Notes: generated by a model not told the origin, from the letters alone. Numbered from the stretch's first letter, positions 20,147 through 31,403 are shown. The stretch: 64,000 bases of DNA from Piscirickettsiaceae bacterium (GCA_013215805.1 JABSQM010000014.1:294728-358727), one strand, 5' to 3'. Numbers and translations are program-made.

Positions 20147-21217
20147 TTAGGATATCTGATATTCAAATTCACCATTAGTATATCGGCCAACCATCTGTTC
20201 CAAGGGCATCACCTTTATTTTACTAGCATGTCCGGCACTGCCGAAAGCTTCATATCGTGCTTCACATATATCTTGCATTGCTTTTGTAGCTGCTTTAAGA
20301 AATACTCTTGGATCAAAATTTGAGGAATTATCTTTTTGGGCTAAATAGCGACGTATTGAACCTGTAGACGCCATACGCAAATCAGTATCGATATTTACTT
20401 TACGAACACCGTATCTTATACCGGCTACAATTTCATCAACTGGCACACCATATGTCTGATTGATATTTCCACCATAAGTATTGATAATTTGTAACCAGTC
20501 TTGTGGCACTGAACTAGATCCATGCATGACAAAATGTGTATTGGGTAATCGTTGTTGCAAAGTTTTCAGGTGACTGATGGCTAATACATCTCCGGTAGGT
20601 GGTTTAGTAAATTTATATGCACCATGACTTGTACCTATTGCAATAGCTAGAGCATCCACCTGCGTTTGCTTTATAAATGTCACTGCTTCATCAGCATTCG
20701 TCAGTAATTGACTATGATCTAATTGTTCCTCAGAACCATGACCATCCTCCTCGCCCATCATGCCAGTCTCCAAAGAACCTAAACAGCCTAGCTCCCCCTC
20801 GACAGATACACCACAAGCATGTGCAATATCAACAACGGTACGAGTCACATTAACATTATAATCGAATGAGGATGGTGTTTTCATGTCCACCATCAGAGAA
20901 CCGTCCATCATGACGGAACTGAAACCAGACTGAATAGAACGAGCGCAAACAGCCGGCTCCGCACCATGATCCTGATGCATTACTACTGGCAGGTGAGGAT
21001 ATTTTTCTATGGCAGCTAATATTAGGTGTCGCAAAAAAGGCTCACCAGCGTATTTACGGGATCCGGCAGAACCCTGCAATATTACCGGACTATCCACCGC
21101 ATTAGCTGCTTGCATAATTGCTTGAACTTGTTCCATATTATTAATATTAAATGCAGGGATAGCAAAATCATGTTCAGCTGCATAATCTAATAATTGTCTC
21201 ATTGACATTAATGCCAT
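20147..21217 (-). CDS. fba: Class II fructose-bisphosphate aldolase (CBB type)
   Basis: Zinc aldolase for fructose and sedoheptulose bisphosphates. The 356-residue protein resembles the long class IIB form found in autotrophic betaproteobacteria (CbbA). It shows [20 protein letters not shown] with zinc and active-site residues near 81-84, [25 protein letters not shown] and the C-terminal [16 protein letters not shown] precedes the ATG. It is first in fba-fbp-tpiA. In other betaproteobacteria gap, pgk and pyk precede it; here only about 1 kb of gene-free DNA and a tRNA do. Confidence 0.95.
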   Translation of the reverse strand: MALMSMRQLLDYAAEHDFAIPAFNINNMEQVQAIMQAANAVDSPVILQGSAGSRKYAGEPFLRHLILAAIEKYPHLPVVMHQDHGAEPAVCARSIQSGFSSVMMDGSLMVDMKTPSSFDYNVNVTRTVVDIAHACGVSVEGELGCLGSLETGMMGEEDGHGSEEQLDHSQLLTNADEAVTFIKQTQVDALAIAIGTSHGAYKFTKPPTGDVLAISHLKTLQQRLPNTHFVMHGSSSVPQDWLQIINTYGGNINQTYGVPVDEIVAGIRYGVRKVNIDTDLRMASTGSIRRYLAQKDNSSNFDPRVFLKAATKAMQDICEARYEAFGSAGHASKIKVMPLEQMVGRYTNGEFEYQIS

Positions 21218-22293
21218 ATATTCACCTTTACCTTTAAAATTTCTAAATACACTAACATTTCTGCTAATGAATGTGAATGTTACAAAATACTTACATTAAT
21301 TCCCTAATATTTGTCATTATAGGTAAATTTGTTTATAAATGAAACTAATATATTTTCACTGTGACTGTAATTATAGCTTATACAAATAAATTATAGCAAT
21401 TGATTTAATTTAACATATCAAGTCAAAATACAAACATAAGAATGAAGTGGTTTTGTTAATAAAATATTTGGATAGTCCCCTAGGAAACTATGGGGGATGA
21501 TATCGGATCATATCATAGATGAGCATCATGAAACGATAAGTGTAAATGTATTAATAATAAATATCTCCTCTGATTCGTTGAAGCAGTAAGCTATATTTAA
21601 TGAATCATTATATAATTATTTTGCCAGTGAATTTACGACGCATAGATAGTCAACGCCACATATTAAATGCATATGTTCTTCAGCATATTCCTAAATTCAG
21701 CAATTTTTTGTATCTTAATAGAAATTTACAGCCTAAACTTTTAATTTATATATGATAAGTAAATATGTAGGTATATCTTGCATTGTCCATAGGTCAGCTC
21801 ATTCGAGTAAGCACCTCACTCTTTAACCTTTTTTAGGTAAGCATGGAAACAACAAAAATAATATCTCGCTTATTTCTATATTTATGACAAATATTAGAGC
21901 TTATTAATGAAGGCAGTGCAAAATTTGGCACGCCTCAATTTGCAATTATATGATATAATTGAAAAACTATCAATTTTAGCTATGCATTATACATGAAGTA
22001 TCATTGTTAACTATAAATTTATTTAGACAAATTAAGACTGTTGAGTATCTGATTTTATTTTGTGCTTGCCATTGCACACGCCACCTAATGTTTATATTAT
22101 AGTTTTATGATTTCAGAAAATAATAATTATTTGCAATTTCAAAATTCCACTATTGTATATTTCAGATCCTAGATAATGATATTCATAGATATTTTTGCTA
22201 ATGTGTAGCTAAATTTATAACTAGGTATCTACTCCGAGAGTATAGATGGAGAAAACTAAACAACCTGGTAATACTGATATTTTTGTGAATTAT
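21218..22293. other. Gene-free stretch (about 1.08 kb)
   Basis: AT-rich, with short broken frames only. One short GC-containing hairpin is visible near 21472-21497 (TCCCC...GGGGGA). No remnant of gap, pgk or pyk could be read where those genes often lie. Promoters for fba should be within the last 150 bases before 21217. Confidence 0.5.
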
Positions 22294-22380
22294 TGGTACC
22301 TAGGGCCGGAGTTGAACCGGCATGGCCTTAAAGCCGAGGGATTTTAAGTCCCTTGTGTCTACCAATTCCACCACCCAGGC
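22294..22380 (-). tRNA. tRNA-Leu (anticodon UAA)
   Basis: Read on the minus strand: acceptor GCCTGGG, D arm with GGAATTGGTAGACAC, anticodon loop CTTAAAA on AGGGA/TCCCT, long variable arm CGGCTTTAAGGCCATG, T arm CCGG/CCGG with TTCAACT, discriminator A and an encoded CCA. The long variable arm marks a class II tRNA and TAA identifies leucine. 87 nt including CCA. Confidence 0.95.
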
Positions 22381-22469
22381 ATTTTAACTTTATGATACAG
22401 ATGATTGTTATATATATAAGTAAACAATGAATGCATTTTTATAAAAAACTAATATAGCATATATAAATA

Positions 22470-23855
22470 TCAAATAACTTTAGAAAATCTATTGTCAATT
22501 TTTTTTTGTCGAATATAGATATCAAAGACCATGCAAATATTTCTAATCAATAGATGTCCGGTTGGCAGAATTATGATTAATGATGGGCTAAGGGTAAGAA
22601 GTCCGTCATCAACAAATTGACCTAAAGTAAGCAATTCATTGGCAAAATAATCATTAAAATTAATGCTAAATTTTTTATTGATAAAATTAATGTCAAGTGA
22701 GAAGTGGCAAATTAAACGAGTAATTACCGTTCGGCGTATCTTATCATCCTGATTCAGGTTAATTCCTCGAAACAATGGTAAGGTTTTATTTTTTAAGCAG
22801 TATTCATATTGATCCAATGTTTTATGATTTTGAGAGTAGGAATCTCCTATACTTCCTATAGATGTAATGCCGAAGCCAACAAGATCACACTCGGAGTGGG
22901 TTGAATAACCTTGAAAATTACGGTACAGCCTATTTTTACCCTGAGCAATAGTAAGCTCATCATTAGGTTTAGCAAAATGATCCATGCCAATATATATATA
23001 TCCTGCTTGAGTGAGCTGATTTATTGATTGCTGCAAGATTTGAAGTTTGATTTTCGATGATGGGATATCGGCGGTTTGTATTTGTCGTTGTGTCTTGAAA
23101 ATATTAGGCATATGAGCATAGTTAAATACTGATAATCTATCGGGATTGATATCAATAACCTTATTCAGTGTCTCAGTAAAGCTAGCAGGAGTTTGATGTG
23201 GTAAGCCATAAATAAGATCGAGGCTAATAGATCTAAAACCATTGTTACGAGCAGCATCTATTATATCTATGGTTTTTTGTTGACTTTGAATGCGATTGAC
23301 GGCTTTTTGCACTTTATGATCGAAGTCTTGTACGCCCAAACTTAAACGATTGAATCCAATTTCTGCTAATACGGCTATAGTGTCAGCGCTTGCTTCACGT
23401 GGATCAACTTCGATGGAAAATTCCCCAGAATCGCTTTTGGTTAACGAAAAATGTTGGCGCGTAATAGTCATTAACTCACGCATTTGGTCATGGCTAATAA
23501 AAGTCGGAGTTCCTCCTCCCCAATGCAGCTGTTCAACTACACGATCTGAATTAAATAAGGCTGCTTGTAAAGCTATTTCCTTATGCAGGTTCATTAAATA
23601 AGGAACGGCATGCTTACGATTCTTCGTAATGATTTTATTGCAAGCACAATAAAAACATACCGTTTTACAGAATGGAAGGTGGAAATATAACGATAAGGGA
23701 CCACCGCGCTGATTAGAAATCGCAACTTGTTTGTGATATTGCTCAGAATTGAAGGTATTATTAAATTCTATTGCGGTAGGATAGGAGGTATAACGAGGTC
23801 CGGCCTTATCGTAACGATTAATAAGTTCAATATCAAAAATAATGTTCTGTTTCAA
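22470..23855 (-). CDS. hemN: Oxygen-independent coproporphyrinogen III oxidase
   Basis: Radical SAM enzyme that decarboxylates coproporphyrinogen III to protoporphyrinogen IX without oxygen. The 461-residue protein has the N-terminal RYDKAGPRYTSYPTA typical of true HemN, the radical SAM motif CKTVCFYCAC (Cys63, Cys67, Cys70 and Cys72, matching E. coli within one residue), RLSLGVQDFD and GLPHQT. The only plausible start is TTG at 23855; no ATG precedes the conserved N-terminus. It implies microaerobic or anaerobic haem synthesis. hemA is also in the window. Confidence 0.93.
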   Translation of the reverse strand: MKQNIIFDIELINRYDKAGPRYTSYPTAIEFNNTFNSEQYHKQVAISNQRGGPLSLYFHLPFCKTVCFYCACNKIITKNRKHAVPYLMNLHKEIALQAALFNSDRVVEQLHWGGGTPTFISHDQMRELMTITRQHFSLTKSDSGEFSIEVDPREASADTIAVLAEIGFNRLSLGVQDFDHKVQKAVNRIQSQQKTIDIIDAARNNGFRSISLDLIYGLPHQTPASFTETLNKVIDINPDRLSVFNYAHMPNIFKTQRQIQTADIPSSKIKLQILQQSINQLTQAGYIYIGMDHFAKPNDELTIAQGKNRLYRNFQGYSTHSECDLVGFGITSIGSIGDSYSQNHKTLDQYEYCLKNKTLPLFRGINLNQDDKIRRTVITRLICHFSLDINFINKKFSINFNDYFANELLTLGQFVDDGLLTLSPSLIIILPTGHLLIRNICMVFDIYIRQKKIDNRFSKVI

Positions 23856-24296
23856 AAGCTAATACCAATATTAAGTATTCGGGTAAATATGTGTTTGGAT
23901 AGTAGCAAGGTACGAAAAGTATTAATGCAAATATATCCTAGCATAACTCCATATAACTAAATTTTTCAACATTAAACGGTATATTTGTATTTATAATTTA
24001 TAGCGCTGGCTCATCAAAATTATTTATATAACCCTACCACCCAATAGAATCTAGAGATTCTAATAATCTTAAAGTATTTATATTTCAGCAAATACTTGAT
24101 TAAATTTTTATCCAGATAAATTTTGGCTAATTTTTATAGCAAATAAAAATTAATCTGCGAAATATTATGATACATACTATTCACATTAAAGTACAGTTAT
24201 AATTTTATTAATATTTTAGTTAACATCTTTTAGTTAATCATTACTTTGTATTTATAGTAAGATTATCAATATTTTTAGCCATTTGGTTGTCATATT
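23856..24296. other. Divergent intergenic region hemN/purD (441 bases)
   Basis: AT-rich region that must contain the promoters of hemN (leftward) and purD (rightward). No operator or riboswitch fold was recognised. Confidence 0.45.
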
Positions 24297-25580
24297 ATGA
24301 ATGTTTTAGTTATTGGTAGTGGGGGTAGAGAACATGCACTAGCATGGAAATTAATTCAATCATCACATTGCACAAAGGTATTCGTTGCACCAGGAAATTT
24401 CGGCTCAAATAATGAAGATGGCATTGAAAATGTTGATATTTCTGCTAACGATCAGGATGGTTTAATTGCCTTTGCACATCAACAAGGTGTTAAACTAACT
24501 ATAGTTGGGTCAGAAATACCTTTAGTCGAAGGTATCGTTGATGCTTTTAATGATGCTGATTTATGTTGCTTTGGACCTGTACGATCTGCAGCTCAGCTAG
24601 AAGCATCGAAAAGTTTCGCTAAAGATTTTTTGGTGCGACATAATATCCCAACAGCAGTTTATAAGGTGTTCACTGAAACCTCACCAGCAATTAATTACAT
24701 AAAAGAACAAGGCATACCGATTGTAATTAAGGCAGATGGCTTGGCTTCCGGTAAAGGCGTAGTCGTTGCTATGACCGAGGAGCAAGCATTTGGTGCTGTT
24801 GATAATATGTTGTCTAAACACATCCTTGGCAAAGCTGGACACCGAGTTGTAATTGAAGAATTTATGACTGGCGAAGAAGTTAGTTTTATTGTGATGGTGG
24901 ATGGTGAGAATATTTTACCTTTAGCTACATCGCAAGACCACAAGACGCGTGATAATGGTGATTTAGGACCAAATACTGGTGGTATGGGAGCCTATTCACC
25001 CGCTTCAGTGATTACAAAGGATATCTTTAATCACATCATAGATAAAATTGCAAAGCCCACCGTAAGAGGAATGGCTCTGGAAAATCGTCCATATACTGGT
25101 TTTTTATATATTGGTTTGATCATTGATAAAAACTCTACACCTAGAGTGGTTGAATATAACTGTCGCCTTGGAGACCCGGAAACTCAACCTATTATGATGC
25201 GTTTAAAATCGGATTTGATAAGCCTATGTTTACTTGCTCTGGATGGTAAATTAGATCAAGCCAAAATCGAATGGGATCAACGTGCAGCAGTTGGTGTAGT
25301 GTTAGCAGCAGGAGGTTATCCTGGTAACCATCGCGAGGGCGATGTAATTAGCGGGTTAGATGAATTTCATGATAATGACACTAAGATCTTTCATGCAGGT
25401 TCGACATTGAAGAATGGTAAGGTAGTAACCGCTGGGGGACGCGTATTATGTGTAACTGCATTAGGAAGTACGGTTGCTGATGCACAGATTAAAGCCTATA
25501 AATCAGTAAATAAAATTGATTGGCAAAAGATGTTTTATCGAACCGATATTGCCTATCGGGCGATGGACATTATGGAATAA
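24297..25580 (+). CDS. purD: Phosphoribosylamine-glycine ligase
   Basis: ATP-grasp enzyme joining phosphoribosylamine and glycine in purine synthesis. The 427-residue protein opens with MNVLVIGSGGREHALAW and shows IKADGLASGKGV, EEFMTGEEVSF, SQDHK and GPNTGGMGAYSPA, then EYNCRLGDPETQ near the metal site. Full length. It is followed after 33 bases by prkB on the same strand, so the two may be co-transcribed. Confidence 0.97.
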   Translation: MNVLVIGSGGREHALAWKLIQSSHCTKVFVAPGNFGSNNEDGIENVDISANDQDGLIAFAHQQGVKLTIVGSEIPLVEGIVDAFNDADLCCFGPVRSAAQLEASKSFAKDFLVRHNIPTAVYKVFTETSPAINYIKEQGIPIVIKADGLASGKGVVVAMTEEQAFGAVDNMLSKHILGKAGHRVVIEEFMTGEEVSFIVMVDGENILPLATSQDHKTRDNGDLGPNTGGMGAYSPASVITKDIFNHIIDKIAKPTVRGMALENRPYTGFLYIGLIIDKNSTPRVVEYNCRLGDPETQPIMMRLKSDLISLCLLALDGKLDQAKIEWDQRAAVGVVLAAGGYPGNHREGDVISGLDEFHDNDTKIFHAGSTLKNGKVVTAGGRVLCVTALGSTVADAQIKAYKSVNKIDWQKMFYRTDIAYRAMDIME

Positions 25581-25613
25581 TATTTAAAAATTATAATTTA
25601 GGAGTAAAATTTA

Positions 25614-26468
25614 ATGTCTGGATTTCATCCAATTATCGCTGTCACAGGTTCGTCTGGCGCAGGTACAACGACAGTTAAGCATGCGTTTGAAGATATTTTT
25701 CGTCGTATTGGTATTATAGCTGTAGTGGTGGAAGGCGACAGTTTTCATCGTTACGATCGTATAAAAATGAATACTGAAATTGCTAAATCTAAAAATTCAG
25801 GAAATATATTAACACATTTCAGTCCTGATGCAAATTGTCTGGATCGACTAGAAAAATTATTTCAAACCTATTCCGAAACGGGCAAAGGTGAAAAACGGCT
25901 TTATATTCATGATGATATCGAAAGCGCACAATTTGATCAAACACCTGGCACCTTCACACCTTGGGAAGAAATTAATGAAAACAATGATCTATTGTTTTAT
26001 GAAGGCTTACATGGTGGGGCAGTTACTGATAAAGTTAATATAGCTCGTTATACTGATTTACTTATTGGCGTAGTCCCAGTCATCAATTTAGAATGGATCC
26101 AAAAAATTAAACGTGATTGCACTAACCGTAGTTATTCAGAAGATGCAGTGGTGGACGTGATTTTAAAGCGCATGCCTGATTATATTAATCACATCACTCC
26201 TCAATTTTTAAGAACAGACATCAACTTTCAACGTGTGCCATTGATAGATACTTCCAATCCGTTCTTAATTCGCGATATCCCTACAGCTGATGAAAGCTTA
26301 ATGGTTATACGCTTTAAAGATCCTCAAAAAGCAGATTTTCAATATTATCTTAGCCTTCTTAAAGATTCATTTATGTCTAAATCAAATACTTTAGTAGTTC
26401 CTGCCGCTAGAATGGGCTTGGCTATGAATATTATTTTAACGCCATTGATTGAAGAAATGATGCAGTAA
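25614..26468 (+). CDS. prkB: Phosphoribulokinase
   Basis: Phosphorylates ribulose 5-phosphate to ribulose 1,5-bisphosphate, the committed Calvin cycle step that supplies RuBisCO. The 284-residue protein has the P-loop TGSSGAGTTT (11-20), the VVEGDSFHRYDR substrate loop, FYEGLHGG (Walker B-like) and RTDINFQRVPLIDTSNPF, all typical of the proteobacterial class. GGAG lies ten bases before the ATG. It is hard to explain in a non-autotroph and is the best metabolic marker of the organism. No RuBisCO gene is in this window. Confidence 0.96.
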   Translation: MSGFHPIIAVTGSSGAGTTTVKHAFEDIFRRIGIIAVVVEGDSFHRYDRIKMNTEIAKSKNSGNILTHFSPDANCLDRLEKLFQTYSETGKGEKRLYIHDDIESAQFDQTPGTFTPWEEINENNDLLFYEGLHGGAVTDKVNIARYTDLLIGVVPVINLEWIQKIKRDCTNRSYSEDAVVDVILKRMPDYINHITPQFLRTDINFQRVPLIDTSNPFLIRDIPTADESLMVIRFKDPQKADFQYYLSLLKDSFMSKSNTLVVPAARMGLAMNIILTPLIEEMMQ

Positions 26469-26550
26469 TCAATGTAATATAAAGCCCTACCATCCACATT
26501 ATATTAATAACCTGAGTAAATCGGCAGAGCTAATTTAAGAGATACAGAGT

Positions 26551-27099
26551 ATGGACCGCTGGTATATTAAACAAGCTGCCAATACACTTAATAATGGGGG
26601 CATTATTGCTTACCCAACCGAATCTATATTTGGCTTAGGCTGTAATCCTTCAAATGAAAAAGCAGTGATAAATTTGCTAACAATTAAACAACGTTCATGG
26701 AAAAAGGGTCTTATTTTAATTGCTGCTGATTTCAGTCAACTTCAAAAATTTATCCAGCCTTTATCTTTACAAATATTGGAACGATTAAAAATAACTTGGC
26801 CAGGTCCTGTGACGTGGATTTTGCAAGCAAAACCTAATATTTCAGACTATTTGAGGGGCGAACATCAGACAATAGCAGTGAGAGTGACGGCACATAGACA
26901 ATCAGCTAATTTATGCCGAGCTTTCGGAGGAGCCATAATATCAACCAGTGCAAACTTATCAAATATGCCTCCTGCTAAAACTATACATGATGTGCATCGG
27001 TCACTACCTAATCTTGATTATGTATTACCTGGATTGTGTTCAGGAGCAACAGCACCATCAGAAATTAGGGATGCACAAACAGGGAGCCAAATCAGATAA
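26551..27099 (+). CDS. tsaC: L-threonylcarbamoyladenylate synthase TsaC
   Basis: Makes threonylcarbamoyl-AMP from threonine, bicarbonate and ATP for t6A37 of tRNA, working with TsaD. The 182-residue YrdC-fold protein has AYPTESIFGLGC, KQRSWKKGLILIA, WPGPVTW, AVRVTAH, STSANLSNMPPAKT and a C-terminal PSEIRDAQTG, matching the short TsaC type rather than the longer Sua5. It is convergent with prfA. Confidence 0.93.
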   Translation: MDRWYIKQAANTLNNGGIIAYPTESIFGLGCNPSNEKAVINLLTIKQRSWKKGLILIAADFSQLQKFIQPLSLQILERLKITWPGPVTWILQAKPNISDYLRGEHQTIAVRVTAHRQSANLCRAFGGAIISTSANLSNMPPAKTIHDVHRSLPNLDYVLPGLCSGATAPSEIRDAQTGSQIR

Positions 27100-27220
27100 T
27101 TTATCGTCATATAACATCCACATATTGTGAAGATGGCCATATCATTAAAATGCTCTTAAAAATATTGATTTGCCAAGTCCTATATTTTAACTTTTGAAAT
27201 TAGCTAGTTATCATACTATT

Positions 27221-28306
27221 CTAATTTTTGGAAGTAAACGCAAGTTGATCTGCTTGGTATTCATTTACGATTGGTTCAATAATCTGATCTAAGCTACCCT
27301 GCATAACCTCAGCCAATTTATATATAGTTAGATTAATACGGTGATCAGTAATACGACCTTGTTGATAGTTATAGGTACGTATGCGCTCGGAACGATCTCC
27401 GCTACCGATTAATAATCTGCGTGCTTCAGCTTGTTTGGCATCTATCTTATTTTTTTGTTCGGATATTATTCTTGATTGCAGTACTGACATAGCTTGAGCG
27501 CGATTCTTATGCTGAGAACGCTGGCTTTGGCATTCTACCACCGTGTTGGTTGGCAGGTGAGTGATACGAATGGCAGAATCCGTTTTATTAACGTGCTGTC
27601 CACCAGCGCCAGATGCTCGAAAGGTATCAATACGTAGATCGATTGCATTAATTTTAATTTGATTAAGTTCATCCACCTCAGGTATAACTGCGACAGTGCA
27701 AGTAGAGGTATGAATTCGACCTTGTGATTCTGTTTCAGGTACACGTTGCACACGATGACCACCGGATTCAAACTTCAAACGCGAATAAGCTCCATCACCA
27801 ATAATTTTGATGACTACCTCCTTATAACCACCATGCTCACCCTCCTGAATGTTAACAATCTCTACCCTCCAATATCTACTTTCAGCATATCTGATAAACA
27901 TCCTATATAAATCACCGGCAAAAAGTGCGGCTTCATATCCACCAGTACCAGCGCGCACCTCAAGGAAAATATTACGTCTATCATTTAGATCCTTAGGCAA
28001 TAATAATTTCTGTAAGGAAAATACTAATTTATGCTCCTGAGATTGCGCATTGGCTAATTCTTCTTTGGCCATATCACGCATATTCTTATCATTATCTTCC
28101 ATCATTATTTCGGCATCTTTTATAATAACCAGATTATCTTTATATGCAATATAACTGTCAATGATAGGTGCCAATTGAGCATATCTTTGAGATAAAGTGC
28201 GAAATTTATTTTTATTAGATATCGTTTCCGGATCAGCCAACAAACTGCTAATTTCCTTATGGTTGTCAACTAAACTTTCAAGCTTATTTTGAATTGATAT
28301 CTTCAT
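27221..28306 (-). CDS. prfA: Peptide chain release factor 1
   Basis: Recognises UAA and UAG stops and triggers peptide release. The 361-residue protein has the stop-reading tripeptide region [14 protein letters not shown] (Pro-Glu-Thr at 190-192, a PxT motif that marks RF1) and [12 protein letters not shown] with GGQ at 235-237. It starts three bases after the hemA stop, forming hemA-prfA. The prmC methyltransferase that usually follows and modifies GGQ is not here; the next gene is convergent tsaC. Confidence 0.96.
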   Translation of the reverse strand: MKISIQNKLESLVDNHKEISSLLADPETISNKNKFRTLSQRYAQLAPIIDSYIAYKDNLVIIKDAEIMMEDNDKNMRDMAKEELANAQSQEHKLVFSLQKLLLPKDLNDRRNIFLEVRAGTGGYEAALFAGDLYRMFIRYAESRYWRVEIVNIQEGEHGGYKEVVIKIIGDGAYSRLKFESGGHRVQRVPETESQGRIHTSTCTVAVIPEVDELNQIKINAIDLRIDTFRASGAGGQHVNKTDSAIRITHLPTNTVVECQSQRSQHKNRAQAMSVLQSRIISEQKNKIDAKQAEARRLLIGSGDRSERIRTYNYQQGRITDHRINLTIYKLAEVMQGSLDQIIEPIVNEYQADQLAFTSKN

Positions 28307-28309
28307 GGG

Positions 28310-29563
28310 TTAATCCTTTATATTAAAAAGACGACGAGTTACATCGATTAAGTTGTTATCAATATCCAGACCTGATTGGTTCAACTGACGGCTAGGCTCA
28401 TGTAATAATCTATTGGTTAAACTTCTAGCAAAATTTCTCATGACCTGCTCAGGCAAAGCACCATTGTCAAGTTGTTTCAATGCTTTGATCAGCAATTGCT
28501 CACTCTCTAACTTTGCGTTAGCACGAATAGAGCAAATGACAGGTACAGCATCCTGGCTTTTTAGCCAGCCAACAAAGTTCTCGACTTGATTATCTATGAT
28601 TATTCCAGCCTGTTGGGCTGCATTACGCCTTGATTGTAAATTTTTTTCAACGATACGATGTAAGTCATCAACACAATAAAGATAAATATCCTCTAAATTG
28701 CCTACTTCTGGTTCAATATCTCGTGGTACAGCGATATCAATCATAAAAATCGGTCTCCGTTTGCGTTTTTTTAGGGCACGTTGGATCAAGCCCCTATCCA
28801 ATATGGGTAATTGACTTGCAGTGGAGCTAATAACTATATCGGCTTTCTCTAAATATAAAGGTATATCATCTAGGCGGATTGGATAGCCATGTACTTGCGA
28901 AGCAATATCACGAGCCTTTCCTATTGTACGATTGGCGATAATAATATGATTTATGCCATTATCTCTAAGGTGTTGAGCAGTAAGCTTGATGGTTTCACCA
29001 GCGCCTATTAGTAAAGCCGTTAAATCCGCAAGATCACTAAAAATTTGTTTAGCAAGACTAACGGCCGCAAAAGCCACCGACACTGAACTATTGCCGATAG
29101 ATGTATCGGTACGAACCAGTTTTGCAACAGTAAATGCATGCTGAAATAGGCGGCCTAAATATTTTCCTAATGTATTAGCATTTAATGCCTGATTGTAAGC
29201 AGATTTAAGTTGACCCAAAATTTGTGGTTCACCAAGGATCATAGAATCTAGACCACAGGCTACACATAACAAATGGCGGATAGCATCGCTACCTTCATAT
29301 TCATATAAAAAATCAGTTAGAGAGTTCGGGGCAAGATCATGAAATTTATGTAACCATAGTTTTACAATATTGTCATAATCACCATTAAAATGACAATATA
29401 TTTCTGTACGGTTACATGTAGATATCACTACAGCTTCAATAATATTGGGATGTTGTTTTAAGGAATTTAGTGCAGTAGGTAATATATCCTTATTGAAAGT
29501 TATGCTTTCCAGGATTTTAATTGGCGCCGTATTATGACTAATGCCGTGGATGACAAATTGCAT
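28310..29563 (-). CDS. hemA: Glutamyl-tRNA reductase
   Basis: First enzyme of C5 haem synthesis, reducing glutamyl-tRNA to glutamate-1-semialdehyde. The 417-residue protein has GISHNTAPI, the catalytic STCNRTEIY (Cys50), EPQILGQLK, the NADPH loop LIGAGET and the C-terminal dimerisation helices. Full length. It is divergent from the TPR lipoprotein gene, with 85 bases between the likely starts. It precedes prfA in the classical hemA-prfA operon. Confidence 0.96.
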   Translation of the reverse strand: MQFVIHGISHNTAPIKILESITFNKDILPTALNSLKQHPNIIEAVVISTCNRTEIYCHFNGDYDNIVKLWLHKFHDLAPNSLTDFLYEYEGSDAIRHLLCVACGLDSMILGEPQILGQLKSAYNQALNANTLGKYLGRLFQHAFTVAKLVRTDTSIGNSSVSVAFAAVSLAKQIFSDLADLTALLIGAGETIKLTAQHLRDNGINHIIIANRTIGKARDIASQVHGYPIRLDDIPLYLEKADIVISSTASQLPILDRGLIQRALKKRKRRPIFMIDIAVPRDIEPEVGNLEDIYLYCVDDLHRIVEKNLQSRRNAAQQAGIIIDNQVENFVGWLKSQDAVPVICSIRANAKLESEQLLIKALKQLDNGALPEQVMRNFARSLTNRLLHEPSRQLNQSGLDIDNNLIDVTRRLFNIKD

Positions 29564-29648
29564 ATAATTGTTGATGTAATGTTGTTAAATGCCAGTAAAG
29601 TTATTAACTAATCATTCTATCAAAATCAACACGACAGGTCGTTCAATT

Positions 29649-31403
29649 ATGTATTTATCGCAATTAAAATTGAAAGAGCTATTGAAGGTTGCTATCCAAG
29701 CTTGCTTATATACAATGATATTGGCACTTGCATCATGTGTCATGGCGCCAATTCAACAAGCTGCACGCCAATCTTCAATATCTCCAAAAAAAATTACAGC
29801 AGTAGGACAGACGTTAGAACGAAACATTAATATTAAGACCTCATATTTAACCTCCAATCTGGTTCACTACATTTTAATGGAAGAAATTGCTGAACAACGA
29901 GATAATGTAAAATTTGCATTAAATAGATATCATGAACATGAGATAGAGATAGAATCACCTATATTGGCAAGATATAAAACCCAAATAGCAATCATTGCCC
30001 AAGATACAAAACGTATTGCTCTAGCATTGGATCAGTGGCTTAAGATAGATTCATGGGATGCGGGCATTTACGTAATTAAGATGATTATATCTTTACTAGA
30101 AGAGGATTATGGCGGCGTAATAAGAGCAATTGATGCTGCACTTTTGTTAGAACCTAAAAATGTACAAAGCATGCTATCGCGCATTACTGAGCAGATAACA
30201 AAACGATTGACTTATGTGGAAGCACTAAATATTTTTCAACAACTAAAAAGGTTTGAAAATAAAAACCCTGACATACTGCTTGCCTATGGCAAATTAACGG
30301 TGTTTTACGAACATTATGTAAATGCCCTGAAATCATTAGATAACGCGCTCGAGCAGCAACCGCAGTTTGCAAATGCCCTAGTTATGAAAGCAGGTATATT
30401 AAAACATATAGGTAAAATTAATTCTGCTTTAGCTTTATTATCTGAAGCAATACACACTTGGGATGATGGTAGCAATACTTTACTTTTTATCTATGCTAAA
30501 TTCCTAGGTGAAAATGGTCATATACAAAGATCTCGTCAAATATTTCAGAGATTATATGATGACCAACCCGATAATATGGTGATATTAGCTCTAGGATTAT
30601 TAGCTTTAGAGGACAAGGATGGTGGCATGGCAGAAGGATATCTTAGTAAATTGATAAAACCAAATGACCTAGGAATACAAGTAAAGTATTTAATAGATTC
30701 ATCTGGAAACTTGGATGCCAATCTTAAGACAGCATCTGCTTGGTCTACTTCGGTGCCCATAAAAAACTCTCGTTACCAGTCAACGCAAACACACTACATC
30801 AATATATTGGCTAAATTAGGAGAAATCGGGAAAGCGCGAAATCATCTAAAATTATTACAAGACAACACTCCTGATAAAATAGCACAACATTTTTTATTTG
30901 AAGGAAGTTTACTGAAAAAGGAAAGTTACGACTTTGCCGCTTTTAATATATATGTTAAGGCAATCCCAAAAATTGATGGCAATATAAAATTATTTTATGA
31001 CCAGGCTATGATATCTAAATCCCTAAATAGACTGTATATTTTAGAAAAAAATTTGCACATGATTTTAAAAATAGAACCAGATTATGATCAAGCTTTGAAT
31101 GCATTAGGTTATATCTTGTCGAATCATACTAATCGTCATCAGGAAGCTCTTCGCTTGATAAGGAAGGCAGTGTATTTAAAACCAAATAATCCCTTTTATC
31201 AAGATAGTTTAGGTTGTATCAATTCGCGATTAGGAAATTTAAAAATTGGAGAGCATTATTTTCGCCAAGCTATCGCAATACAGCCAAGTCTTGAAATTTT
31301 AGAACATTTAGGTGAGGTTCTGTGGCTACTAGGCGAGAAACTAGAAGCCAAACATGTTTGGAAACAAGGATTGCAACAAGCTAAAAAAATATACTATCAT
31401 TAA
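29649..31403 (+). CDS. TPR-repeat lipoprotein
   Basis: A probable envelope lipoprotein with tetratricopeptide repeats, the type that precedes lolB-ispE in betaproteobacteria; its function is not established. The start at 29649 places a signal peptide ending in ALASC (lipobox) within the first 30 residues. An in-frame ATG at 29589 would bury that signal behind 20 extra residues. Helical TPR units follow over most of the length. Clear ones are GKLTVFYEHYVNALKSLDNA with its partner QPQFANALVMKAG and, near the end, ALNALGYIL and DSLGCINSRLGNL. Product about 584 residues. Confidence 0.8.
   Translation: MYLSQLKLKELLKVAIQACLYTMILALASCVMAPIQQAARQSSISPKKITAVGQTLERNINIKTSYLTSNLVHYILMEEIAEQRDNVKFALNRYHEHEIEIESPILARYKTQIAIIAQDTKRIALALDQWLKIDSWDAGIYVIKMIISLLEEDYGGVIRAIDAALLLEPKNVQSMLSRITEQITKRLTYVEALNIFQQLKRFENKNPDILLAYGKLTVFYEHYVNALKSLDNALEQQPQFANALVMKAGILKHIGKINSALALLSEAIHTWDDGSNTLLFIYAKFLGENGHIQRSRQIFQRLYDDQPDNMVILALGLLALEDKDGGMAEGYLSKLIKPNDLGIQVKYLIDSSGNLDANLKTASAWSTSVPIKNSRYQSTQTHYINILAKLGEIGKARNHLKLLQDNTPDKIAQHFLFEGSLLKKESYDFAAFNIYVKAIPKIDGNIKLFYDQAMISKSLNRLYILEKNLHMILKIEPDYDQALNALGYILSNHTNRHQEALRLIRKAVYLKPNNPFYQDSLGCINSRLGNLKIGEHYFRQAIAIQPSLEILEHLGEVLWLLGEKLEAKHVWKQGLQQAKKIYYH

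Noticed and set aside
26475..26506. TAATATAA/TTATATTA inverted repeat after prkB as a terminator
   Set aside because: All A-T pairs with a 16-base loop; expected by chance in such AT-rich DNA.
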